A DNA stretch of 64,000 bases from Spirochaetia bacterium (GTDB lineage: Bacteria; Spirochaetota; Spirochaetia; Sphaerochaetales; Sphaerochaetaceae), in assembly GCA_022482625.1 (NCBI GenBank), contig JAKVOU010000001.1:974784-1038783 (forward strand), written 5' to 3'. Positions 1-8,904 of this stretch are shown here, piece by piece. Position 1 is the first letter of the stretch. Every line of letters begins with the position of its first letter. Under the pieces are notes generated by a model. That model saw only the letters and a program-made list of their open reading frames with translations, did not search any database and was not told the DNA's origin. Made by a program: the position numbers and the translations under genes.

Positions 1-2344
1 TCAACTTGCAGTGCTGTGTCCCCCTCATCTTGTCAGCCAATGGGTAAAGGAACTCAATGAACATTTCCATCTCCCTGCCATAGGTCTGACAGCTTCATCC
101 GTTTTTGCCTTAGAAAGAAATCTGCCAGTCGGTGCATCACTGTCTGACAAATATCCTGTTTTGGTTGTTTCCTTAGATTATATAAAAAATAATCGGCATC
201 TGAACAATTTTCTTTCATCTGCACCAGATTGCATTATAGTCGATGAAGCCCATACGTGTACATTGAAAAGCAATGAACGTAATCTTCGATATGAATTACT
301 CCAACAATTGTCAAGAAAAAAGACAAGACATATGATTTTCCTTACTGCAACTCCTCATTCAGGTGATGATGAAGCATTTTATAATCTGCTTGGTTTACTA
401 GATGAAAAGTATAACCTGTTGGCTGATGGTAAAAAACATATAGAACTAAGATCTGATCTTGCATTGCATTTTGTGCAACGACGTCGGCAAGATATTCTAG
501 AATATCAAGAAAATATGTCATTCCCACAGAAAGTACAAAAAGAAGTTGCGTATAAGCTGACTACTCAATGGGAAGCTTTTTTTGAAAGTGTACGCAGATA
601 TTGTGCAAAACTAGGAAAACAGTATGAAGAAATGGGAAAGCAAAATACCATGATTTGGTATGCAACGCTTGCACTTTTCCGTTGTGCAGCATCGAGCCCT
701 GATGCTGCTATACAAGCACTGACAACAAGAAAACAGCATGAAGAAGAAGTCCCTTTGGCTGATGAAGATGTCCTTGATATGGATGAAGTTGCAGACGATG
801 GCAATGTATCTGGTTTCTACAGCAATAATGATTCTGCAATTAGGGCGCTGCTCCATGATGCAAAGGCTTTGAAACGTGAAGAAGATTCTAAATTAAATTG
901 CCTCATACAAAACTTGAAACATGATATATTGGATGAAGGTTATCATCCTGTTATTTTTTGTCGGTATATTTCAACAGCCAAGTATGTAGGCAACGCCCTA
1001 AAAGACTACTTACCTAAAAAATATGAAATCAGCGTCATTACCGGAGAACTTACACCTGCAGAACGACAAGAGCGAATTGAAACTCTCAAGGATGTATCTT
1101 ATCCCATCCTTGTATCGACTGATTGTCTATCTGAAGGAATTAATTTACAAGAAAATTTTAATGCAGTCATTCATTATGATTTGGCATGGAATCCGACACG
1201 ACATGAGCAAAGAGAAGGACGTATAGACAGATTTGGACAAAGCTCGTCTCAAGTACGTTGTCTCATGCTTTATGGTGAAGATAACCCAATAGACGGTTTT
1301 ATACTTCGAGTCATTGTAAAGAAAGCAAAAACTATTAAGGATACTTTGGGTGTATTAGTGCCAATTCCTGAAAATAATGCAGCTATCAGTCACGCCTTGC
1401 TTCGAGCGATGTTTTTAAAAAAATCTATGCAGACAGACAAGCAACTTGAATTTGACTTCGGAGAAATTGATGAAGCAGCAAAGATTCTCGAGACACCTTG
1501 GGAAGATGCAATGGAAAAAGCCAAGAAAAACAGAACAATCTTCGCTCAACATTCTTTGCATCCTGAAAATGTTTTACCAGAATGGGATCGTCAGAAAAAA
1601 GTTTTAGGAATTGCTATAGAAGACATAGAAGATTTTGTTTCCTTTATTCTTAAACGTTTAGGTTGTGGTTTGACAAAAGAAGGCAATAACCGATGGCTAT
1701 TCAATCCAACCGACATGCCACAATCGCTTAGAAAAATGTTCAAATCAATAGGAATAGAAAAACCAATGAGTATATCTTTTAAGTTTCCTGCTCCTTTTGG
1801 AAGTACATTTATCCATCGCAGTCATCCTTTAGTACAGTTGCTAGCAACTTATTTTATGGAATCGATTCTATCAGAAAATTCTCAACAGGCCCTTTTTACG
1901 GGGCGTTGTTCGGTCGCCGAAACCTCTGCAGTGAAAGAAGTGCATACTTTGTATCTCGTTCGTCTGCGGCATCAGGTTACCACTCAACTCAATACAACCA
2001 TTCGTTGTGTTATGGCCGAAGAAATAGTTTTGCTCGCTTGTAAAGGCTATACATCCCCACAATGGTTAGAAGAAGATTCAGCACTTCCTTTACTTAACCA
2101 CAACAGTGAAGTAAATCTAAACGAAAGATTAAAAAAAACACAAATTGAACACGCCTTGGCTTTCTACCATAAAGAAAAAAATGCAATCACTGAAATTTGT
2201 ATGAGACACTCTGGCGACCTCCTTGAAGATAACCGAAGAGTACGCAGTGCAGCAGCAGGGAAAGGACAAATGAGTGTAAAACCATGTATACCACCGGATT
2301 TACTTGGAGTCTATGTTCTGCTTCCTAGCAACAAGGAGTTATAG
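1..2344 (+). CDS. SNF2-type DEAH helicase, DrmD-like (5' end outside window)
   Basis: Superfamily 2 helicase of the SNF2 type found in defence operons; such proteins use ATP to move along DNA. The frame is open to the left edge (codons before the GTG at 11 are sense), so the Walker A motif and true start lie upstream. Visible motifs in order: the Ia region CPPHLVSQW near the edge, DEAH box (IIVDEAHTC, about 236-262), motif III LTATPHSG (about 345-366), then the second RecA domain with STDCLSEGINLQ (about 1117) and motif VI EQREGRIDRFGQ (about 1205-1240). A long C-terminal region of about 350 residues follows. The methylase start lies one base past this stop, so the two are co-transcribed. The helicase/adenine-methylase pairing resembles DrmD/DrmMI of class 1 DISARM. 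The helicase family is secure; the DISARM link is inference because drmA/B/C are not visible. Confidence 0.8.
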   Translation, partial: QLAVLCPPHLVSQWVKELNEHFHLPAIGLTASSVFALERNLPVGASLSDKYPVLVVSLDYIKNNRHLNNFLSSAPDCIIVDEAHTCTLKSNERNLRYELLQQLSRKKTRHMIFLTATPHSGDDEAFYNLLGLLDEKYNLLADGKKHIELRSDLALHFVQRRRQDILEYQENMSFPQKVQKEVAYKLTTQWEAFFESVRRYCAKLGKQYEEMGKQNTMIWYATLALFRCAASSPDAAIQALTTRKQHEEEVPLADEDVLDMDEVADDGNVSGFYSNNDSAIRALLHDAKALKREEDSKLNCLIQNLKHDILDEGYHPVIFCRYISTAKYVGNALKDYLPKKYEISVITGELTPAERQERIETLKDVSYPILVSTDCLSEGINLQENFNAVIHYDLAWNPTRHEQREGRIDRFGQSSSQVRCLMLYGEDNPIDGFILRVIVKKAKTIKDTLGVLVPIPENNAAISHALLRAMFLKKSMQTDKQLEFDFGEIDEAAKILETPWEDAMEKAKKNRTIFAQHSLHPENVLPEWDRQKKVLGIAIEDIEDFVSFILKRLGCGLTKEGNNRWLFNPTDMPQSLRKMFKSIGIEKPMSISFKFPAPFGSTFIHRSHPLVQLLATYFMESILSENSQQALFTGRCSVAETSAVKEVHTLYLVRLRHQVTTQLNTTIRCVMAEEIVLLACKGYTSPQWLEEDSALPLLNHNSEVNLNERLKKTQIEHALAFYHKEKNAITEICMRHSGDLLEDNRRVRSAAAGKGQMSVKPCIPPDLLGVYVLLPSNKEL

Positions 2345-2345
2345 T

Positions 2346-5300
2346 ATGGCAAGAAGTACTACGCATTTATGGCAAAATATTCATCTCGAAGGTACAATTT
2401 TTTCAAATGACCAGCTTGAAGCAATTTCTTGTGAGAACGCAATAGCACAAAAAAAAGAGGATTATCAAATACCTCCAGGATTATCCTTGCTTGATGAAAT
2501 CGGTCGATCATACCAGATTGCTCGAGCTCTTTCCAAACAATTTGAGATAAAAATAACAAATAAAGAAAATAATATACGTCTGGTTACACAAGAATTTGTA
2601 CGTAGATTCTTTACTATGTGTCTTGGCTGGGATTTGCAAGCAGTCAGATCAAAACATATAGAACAATATGGTTACCCATTACAACGTATTGCATATGATT
2701 TGGTACCACTGACTGTTTGTCCTGCTAATCTTACACTTGATTTTTCTGACAGTGCTTTCTCTGTAAGCAATGGAGGTTCTTCAAAGCTTACAGTAACCCA
2801 GATGGTACAAGAGTATCTAGATAGTGTCGGACGAGAACGATGGGGGGTAGTTTCAAATGGTAAGTCAATTCGTTTACTTAGATCGTCTCCAACGCTTTCT
2901 CGTCCCCAATATCTGGAATTTGATCTTCTAGCTATCCTTGAAGCTGATTCTTATAATGAATATGGAATCCTTTGGAGAATATTCCATGTCTCAAGAATTC
3001 ATGATGCAATTAATGACATCCCTTTGCATATCTGGGAAGAATGGAGAAATACAGCTATTGAAGGTGGAGAACGGATTAGAGAAAGATTACGAAAAGGTGT
3101 TACAGAAGCCCTCTGCATCCTTGGTTCAGGTTTCCTAAACAATCCAAAAAATTCATTACTTTATGAAAAACTAGCCACAGGATCATTGACAGAACAGACT
3201 TATCACCAACAGTTGCTTCATTTAATTTATAGACTCTTGTTTATATTTGCAACAGAAGAAAGGAAAAGCGACAAAGGACTAAGGCTTATTTTTTTGCAGG
3301 ATCCTTTACTGACGAAAGAAAGAGATCTATATGATAAAGGTTATAGTCAAGCCCGATTACGTATCATTTTGAATTCTATATCCAATTTCAATGCGTACAA
3401 TGATCTCTGGGAAGCACAGAAAATTGTATTCCGTTGTTTGGAAAAAGGAGAAAGAAAACTTGCTCTTCCAGCGCTCGGAGGATTATTTCTTCACACTCAG
3501 TGCCTCGATTTAGATACGGCAAAATTATCAAACGAGGCTTTTCTATCTGCTTTATATTGTTTGCGGTGGTCCCAAGAAGATAATTATAGTCATTGGGTAG
3601 ATTATGGTAATATGGGAACTGAAGAACTAGGTTCTGTATATGAAAGTCTACTTGAACTGATTCCCCATGTAGATTTGGATACAAAATCTTTTCGTTTCAT
3701 CGGGATTTCAGATGAAGAAGATACAGCAGGTAATCTGCGAAAGACAACAGGTAGCTATTACACACCTCACTTTCTCGTTGAACATTTGATAGAAACAACA
3801 CTTGTACCTGTTCTTGAAAAGAAAATTAAGGAGAATTCTACTGATCCTGAAACCGCAATTTTGTCATTGAAAGTAGTCGACCCTGCTTGTGGAAGTGGGC
3901 ATTTCCTTCTCGCTGCAGCTCGTACAATAGCCGTACGACTAACAAAACTGAGAAGTGATGCAAATACCCCTGATGGTTATCGTGATGCTTTACGGTTAGT
4001 AATCAAAAACTGTATCTTCGGAGTAGATATTAACCCAATGGCCGTAGAATTGACAAAAATGTCCCTTTGGTTGGAAGGATTTGAACCTGAAAAACCTCTT
4101 GGTTTTCTAGATTCACATATCCTTTGCGGTAATTCATTGCTCGGTGTCTTTAATCTTTCCATATTGGATTATGGTATTCCATCTGATGCTTATAAAAAAC
4201 TTACAAAAGATGATACCGAGATCTGCAAAGAACTTCGAAAATGTAATAGTGCTGAACAAAAAAATCTTCAAGTTTATAAAAATGATAAAACAATTCGACA
4301 AGGAACTTTATTTGATGAGACAGAAGAAGAAAACCCGCTTTCAGAAATCACCAATTTACCAGAAGATTCATTAGAAGAAATCACAACAAAAACAAAACGT
4401 TATAAAGAACAATTAACTAAGTTGAATGATATGGTAGATATGATTGCTGCAGATACTTATATAGGTGCATTTCTGACGGTCAAAGACAATTCTTCAATCG
4501 TTCCTACGACAAGACTACTGCGACAAATAAGGGAAAATCTGAAAATTGATGAAAAAGATAAAAATGCAATTGAAACCAGCAGGAAAACAGCAAGAGAAGC
4601 AAAAGCTTTTCATTGGCCTTTGATGTTTCCAAATGTCTTTTCTTCTGGTGGATTTGATGTCGTCCTTGGTAATCCCCCATGGGAACGTATAACACTGCAA
4701 GAGAAAGAATTCTTTGCATCGAGAAGACCAGATATTGCAAATGCTATGAATGCTGCACAAAGGAGAAAGAAAATCTCTAAGTTAGGAAAATCAGAAGTGA
4801 ATACCCCTGATCAACTTCTCTACCAGCAATTTTTATCAGCTTGTCATACAGCAGAAACACAAAGTACATTCTTCCATGTCAATAACAAAAACCAAGGTCA
4901 ATACCCACTTTCAGGTAAAGGCGATGTCAATTTGTATGCTCTTTTTACCGAACTATTTTCTAAACTAAAGAAAAAGGAAGGATCTGCAGGTATAATTGTT
5001 CCAACAGGAATTGCAACTGATGATTCCACAAAGGAACTATTCGCTTCCTTTATTAATAACGAAGAATTGCAATCCTTATATGATTTTGAAAACCAAAATA
5101 TTTTCCCAGCAGTACATAAAAGTTATAAATTTTGCCTACTTACCCTTTCCAAGACTAAAACTGCAGACTTTGCCTGTTTCTTGCACACAATACAGGATTT
5201 GGATGATGATCGACGACATTTCCAAATGGAAGCTTCTGATTTTGATCTAATAAATCCCAATACGCATTCCCTTCCTCTGTTCAGAAGCAAGGCAGATGCA

Positions 5301-6392
5301 GAACTGACAAAGCAAATGTACCGACATTCGCAAGTAATTTGGAATGAAAATGATACAAAATCAGGAAATCCTTGGAATCTATCTTTTTCTCGATTATTTG
5401 ATATGTCCAATGATTCCAAACTTTTCCAGACACAAGCAAATTCCAGTTGTTATCCCCTGTATGAAGCAAAAATGATACACCGATATGACCACAGATGGGC
5501 AACCTTTGATGGTGCTACCGATAAAAAAGGAAATCTGATTACGAGAAATGTTACTCCTGAAGAAAAACAAAACCCCGGTTTTGAAATCAAGCCTCGTTAT
5601 TGGGTTGATAAAAGACAAGTTTTAGCAAGAATTGCACAAAACGTACCTTCAAAAGTAATCAAGGCATGGCTTGACCATGATGAAACACAGCTAAGGGAAG
5701 AACTTCTTTATTCAAACAACGCTATTCTTTCCAAGCTAGGAGATTCTACGCAGATCTGGCAAGATATGGACCAATTTATGGACCAGCAAAGTCCTAAATG
5801 GTTAATGGGATGGAGAGATATTACTAATTCGACAAATATGAGAACCACCATTGCTACAATAATTCCACGATCTGCAACAAACGATAAGTTTCTATCGATT
5901 ATGAATTTAGATACCACACAAGCAATGATATTTCTTTCATGTGTAAACAGCCTAATTTTCGACTATATAGCACGCAAAAAAGTTGGTGGAACCGATATGA
6001 AATATTTTATTTTCAAACAGCTTGCTTGTATTCCCCCAAAGGCTTTTTCTGATATACAAAAACAATTTATTGTAACAAGAGTTCAGAAATTGCTAGCAAC
6101 TTCAACTGCAATGGCAAAAGCTCTGGATTGTAATTTACATCCATATAATGAAGAGGAAAGAGCAATACTACAAGCTGAAATAGATGCTTTTTATGCTAAA
6201 AAATATGGCTTATCACAGAAAGACCTAGAATATATTTTAGATCCCCAATCTATAATGGGCAAAGATTATCCGACCCAAACCTTTCCAGGGCTAAAAACCG
6301 ACGAAGAAAAACAATATGGTGAATATCGAACTAAACGACTCACACTTGAAGCTTGGAATCGCTTGGAAAAGGACCCTGCCCTATGGACATAG
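2346..6392 (+). CDS. Large N6-adenine DNA methyltransferase, DrmMI/Eco57I-like
   Basis: Predicted DNA adenine methylase of 1348 residues, likely marking host DNA for the adjacent helicase and nuclease. An ATG at 2346 is preceded by AAGGAG about 6 bases away and one base past the helicase stop, so I prefer it to upstream alternatives. Motifs: a YYTPHFLVEHLI lead-in at about residue 465, the SAM-binding motif DPACGSGHFLLAA at about 511, and the catalytic NPPWERI at about 775. The C-terminal third carries the RTTIATIIPR signature common in Eco57I-type target-recognition regions. The N-terminal 450 residues match nothing I recognise, and I see no clear PD-(D/E)xK nuclease motif. The length suits DrmMI-type or Type IIG-like proteins. 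The gene overlaps the HNH gene by 10 bp. Methylase assignment is secure; system membership is inferred. Confidence 0.82.
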   Translation: MARSTTHLWQNIHLEGTIFSNDQLEAISCENAIAQKKEDYQIPPGLSLLDEIGRSYQIARALSKQFEIKITNKENNIRLVTQEFVRRFFTMCLGWDLQAVRSKHIEQYGYPLQRIAYDLVPLTVCPANLTLDFSDSAFSVSNGGSSKLTVTQMVQEYLDSVGRERWGVVSNGKSIRLLRSSPTLSRPQYLEFDLLAILEADSYNEYGILWRIFHVSRIHDAINDIPLHIWEEWRNTAIEGGERIRERLRKGVTEALCILGSGFLNNPKNSLLYEKLATGSLTEQTYHQQLLHLIYRLLFIFATEERKSDKGLRLIFLQDPLLTKERDLYDKGYSQARLRIILNSISNFNAYNDLWEAQKIVFRCLEKGERKLALPALGGLFLHTQCLDLDTAKLSNEAFLSALYCLRWSQEDNYSHWVDYGNMGTEELGSVYESLLELIPHVDLDTKSFRFIGISDEEDTAGNLRKTTGSYYTPHFLVEHLIETTLVPVLEKKIKENSTDPETAILSLKVVDPACGSGHFLLAAARTIAVRLTKLRSDANTPDGYRDALRLVIKNCIFGVDINPMAVELTKMSLWLEGFEPEKPLGFLDSHILCGNSLLGVFNLSILDYGIPSDAYKKLTKDDTEICKELRKCNSAEQKNLQVYKNDKTIRQGTLFDETEEENPLSEITNLPEDSLEEITTKTKRYKEQLTKLNDMVDMIAADTYIGAFLTVKDNSSIVPTTRLLRQIRENLKIDEKDKNAIETSRKTAREAKAFHWPLMFPNVFSSGGFDVVLGNPPWERITLQEKEFFASRRPDIANAMNAAQRRKKISKLGKSEVNTPDQLLYQQFLSACHTAETQSTFFHVNNKNQGQYPLSGKGDVNLYALFTELFSKLKKKEGSAGIIVPTGIATDDSTKELFASFINNEELQSLYDFENQNIFPAVHKSYKFCLLTLSKTKTADFACFLHTIQDLDDDRRHFQMEASDFDLINPNTHSLPLFRSKADAELTKQMYRHSQVIWNENDTKSGNPWNLSFSRLFDMSNDSKLFQTQANSSCYPLYEAKMIHRYDHRWATFDGATDKKGNLITRNVTPEEKQNPGFEIKPRYWVDKRQVLARIAQNVPSKVIKAWLDHDETQLREELLYSNNAILSKLGDSTQIWQDMDQFMDQQSPKWLMGWRDITNSTNMRTTIATIIPRSATNDKFLSIMNLDTTQAMIFLSCVNSLIFDYIARKKVGGTDMKYFIFKQLACIPPKAFSDIQKQFIVTRVQKLLATSTAMAKALDCNLHPYNEEERAILQAEIDAFYAKKYGLSQKDLEYILDPQSIMGKDYPTQTFPGLKTDEEKQYGEYRTKRLTLEAWNRLEKDPALWT

Positions 6393-7138
6393 ATTATTAT
6401 ACCTTCATGCTTGTAGATAATATTGCAATAACATCAGGTTGGGAAAACGTTAGCAAGCTCAACAATACATGCATTGAAATATCCTCTGCTTTACATCATT
6501 TCAGAGGATTTATCCAATTAGTCAAAAAGGAACAATATAAGTTATCATTTTCGTCTTCTACTCTGTCAGAAGAACTTGCAAAGCAATATAGTGAGAGTTC
6601 CCTTGCACAAATTGATGGAATTGATACTCTTCGGCTTATCCTAAAGAAAGCATCTGTTTTGGCGTCTGTATTGCCAGATACACCATTACAAATATATTTA
6701 GAAAAAATCAAGAATCTCAATATTGATGATACAACGATAAAGAACGAAGTTACACAAAGAATTGGCCAAACATGTTACAGAGATGCCTTGATAAAATATT
6801 GGAATGGCAAATGCGCCCTTACAGGTTTAGATATTCCCGAATTGCTCTATGCTAGTCATGCAAAACCATGGGCTGATTGTACCACCGCAACAGAACGGCT
6901 CAATGTATTTAACGGCTTACTTTTGGAAAGTCGTTTTGACAAGCTTTTTGATCAGGGTTATATTTCATTTGCTAACGATGGACGCATTTTGATCTCTCCT
7001 GTTCTTACTCCTTCCCAATTGCAATTACTCGGACTCTATCCCTCCTTGCAGATAAGGAGACTAAGGCCAGAACATTTTGTCTTTTTGCAATATCATAGAG
7101 AACATATATTCAAGAAAAATAAATTAGTCAGCACTTAA
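6383..7138 (+). CDS. HNH endonuclease (HNH_2 type)
   Basis: Predicted HNH nuclease of 251 residues, probably the DNA-cutting part of the helicase-methylase operon. The start is the ATG at 6383, inside the end of the methylase gene (10 bp overlap), with a GGAAAAGGA ribosome-binding stretch upstream. A TTG further 5' is a weaker alternative. The C-terminal half carries the HNH_2 pattern: CALTG at about residue 143, SHAKPW about 12 residues on, then ERLNVFNGLLL and FDKLFDQGYISF, matching the family's His/Asn/Asp layout. The N-terminal 130 residues are unassigned and could bind a partner or DNA. Its stop codon overlaps the stop of the opposing helicase gene: TTAA at 7135-7138 serves both strands. 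This gene sits where drmA would be expected in class 1 DISARM. Confidence 0.78.
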   Translation: MDIDYYTFMLVDNIAITSGWENVSKLNNTCIEISSALHHFRGFIQLVKKEQYKLSFSSSTLSEELAKQYSESSLAQIDGIDTLRLILKKASVLASVLPDTPLQIYLEKIKNLNIDDTTIKNEVTQRIGQTCYRDALIKYWNGKCALTGLDIPELLYASHAKPWADCTTATERLNVFNGLLLESRFDKLFDQGYISFANDGRILISPVLTPSQLQLLGLYPSLQIRRLRPEHFVFLQYHREHIFKKNKLVST

Positions 7139-8904
7139 ACATAGATATATTCCCAATTAGATATGGAAAAGCGTGATAATAAAAATTGATTCTCTATTTT
7201 TGGCATAGCAATAACAAGAAGTTTTCTTGGTCTTGTCATTGCAACATAGGCTATTCTCATTAATTCAGTATCTAATGAGCCTTCACAAAGAAATCGTGAA
7301 GTAATCGTATTTCCTTTGTTGTTTCCTACAAGTAACATCAAAGCATCATAAGTTTGTCCTTTTACACCATGTACAGAAGATTCTGTATATGATGATTGAT
7401 TTATAGTTTCAAAATAACTTTTCAAAGGTATTGTCTTGAAATCTTTAACTTTTTGATCCCGTTTCTTAATTTTTATAACACCTTGAATAGTTTTATCTTT
7501 TAACAATGTAAGGTTATATTGACAACATAATTTATTTATCTGTTCTATTAGTCTTTTAACCCAATCTGATAGTGGTAAGTTTGCAGATGGAAGTTTTATT
7601 AATAATTCAACTACAATAGAGTGCCAAAATTCATAAGGCATGCAATTTTCAATTTCTACTCTAAAATCATCTTGAATATCTTTATATCCCTTAATAATTA
7701 GCCCAAACAAACCTTTTTCACAAAATTCATAAGCTTTTTTCCTTGATCCTGCCATCCATTCATATGAAGCATTTGCAAAGAATTTGACTTCAGGGCTTTT
7801 CCAAAGGCCAGAAACTTCCCTATTAGAACTAATTCTTCCACGAGTGACAATGGCAACATGTGAAGCATCAATAGTAATTGCATGTTCAATACAGATTTCT
7901 CTAAATTTTTCTATTATCTTCCCTTTATTATTTTTTATATTTCCTTCATACAATAACAATATAGGTTCTTGAGAGTAAGCAACATCTGAACCAATAGCTT
8001 TGCTTGGTTCTGTCCCCTCTAAAGATTTTGAAAAAAATCTCGTAACATTACAGATCAATTGTGAACTTCGAAAATTGCCAGTTAACCGTAATGTACGCCA
8101 CTTATCACTATCGATTTTATCTCTAAAACATTTCGGAGTTGCATTTCTCCATTCATAAATTGATTGATCAGGGTCACCTATCAAAAACATAGATTTTGTT
8201 CCCGCCTGATTGATTAAATCCAATACAGCCATCTGTTCTGCAGAAGAATCTTGTGCTTCATCAACAATAATTACAGGGAAACGTGTTGCAATAGCCGCTG
8301 CAATATTAGGATGTTTTTTTAGTAATAAATAGGCAAAACTTGCTGTTTCACTTTGAAATATAAGTCCTTTTTTTAGCAACAGTTTTTTGTATTGTTCACA
8401 TGGAAGCGCAGCTCCTTTTTCTTTTTTACAACGAATATTCTCATTATTATATAACAATCTGCCATTTTTATCCCATCTGAAGCTACTTATGTTAGTAACA
8501 CATCCTTTACGATAACACTCAGATTTCCATTGGAAGAAGGGAAGCAAAAACAAATCATCCAGAGAAATAATAGGACGTTTTGGTTCAGGATAGAGCAAAT
8601 ATCCAAATCTTAGTAAAATATATTTATTGATAAAACTATCTAAGGTCCCTAAATAATGTGGATAGCCAGTATCGAATCCTGGTAAAATCATTTCTTGTAC
8701 TTGTTGCTTAACTTCTTCGCTGGCAACATTCGTGAAAGAGAGAATTGCTACCCCCTGGTGAGGTTGTTTCCAATTTTCCACATACTGTACAAATTTTTTT
8801 GCAATACTTGTGGTTTTGCCACTACCAGGGCAAGCTTGGAGTACAATATTGCCCTCAGCCTTAAGAAAAATATTTTGTTCTTCTGTAAAGTTATACATAA
8901 GCAT
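7135..8904 (-). CDS. gajB: UvrD/Rep-like helicase, Gabija GajB-type
   Basis: Superfamily 1 helicase of 589 residues and, with the upstream OLD-family gene, the second half of a Gabija-type anti-phage system. Motifs: Walker A ACPGSGKT (residues 24-31), DEAQD (about 214), GDPDQSIYEWRNA (about 241), HGVKGQTYDAL (about 512) and YVAMTRPRKLL (about 555). The start ATG shares one base with the TAA stop of the partner gene (TAATG at 8902-8906), the tight coupling expected of gajAB. At 589 residues it is somewhat longer than the commonly described GajB proteins. In Gabija the helicase-like subunit joins the nuclease complex and is thought to be activated by DNA ends or altered nucleotide pools. The helicase call is certain; Gabija rests on gene pairing and order. 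Confidence 0.85.
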   Translation of the reverse strand: MLMYNFTEEQNIFLKAEGNIVLQACPGSGKTTSIAKKFVQYVENWKQPHQGVAILSFTNVASEEVKQQVQEMILPGFDTGYPHYLGTLDSFINKYILLRFGYLLYPEPKRPIISLDDLFLLPFFQWKSECYRKGCVTNISSFRWDKNGRLLYNNENIRCKKEKGAALPCEQYKKLLLKKGLIFQSETASFAYLLLKKHPNIAAAIATRFPVIIVDEAQDSSAEQMAVLDLINQAGTKSMFLIGDPDQSIYEWRNATPKCFRDKIDSDKWRTLRLTGNFRSSQLICNVTRFFSKSLEGTEPSKAIGSDVAYSQEPILLLYEGNIKNNKGKIIEKFREICIEHAITIDASHVAIVTRGRISSNREVSGLWKSPEVKFFANASYEWMAGSRKKAYEFCEKGLFGLIIKGYKDIQDDFRVEIENCMPYEFWHSIVVELLIKLPSANLPLSDWVKRLIEQINKLCCQYNLTLLKDKTIQGVIKIKKRDQKVKDFKTIPLKSYFETINQSSYTESSVHGVKGQTYDALMLLVGNNKGNTITSRFLCEGSLDTELMRIAYVAMTRPRKLLVIAMPKIENQFLLSRFSISNWEYIYV

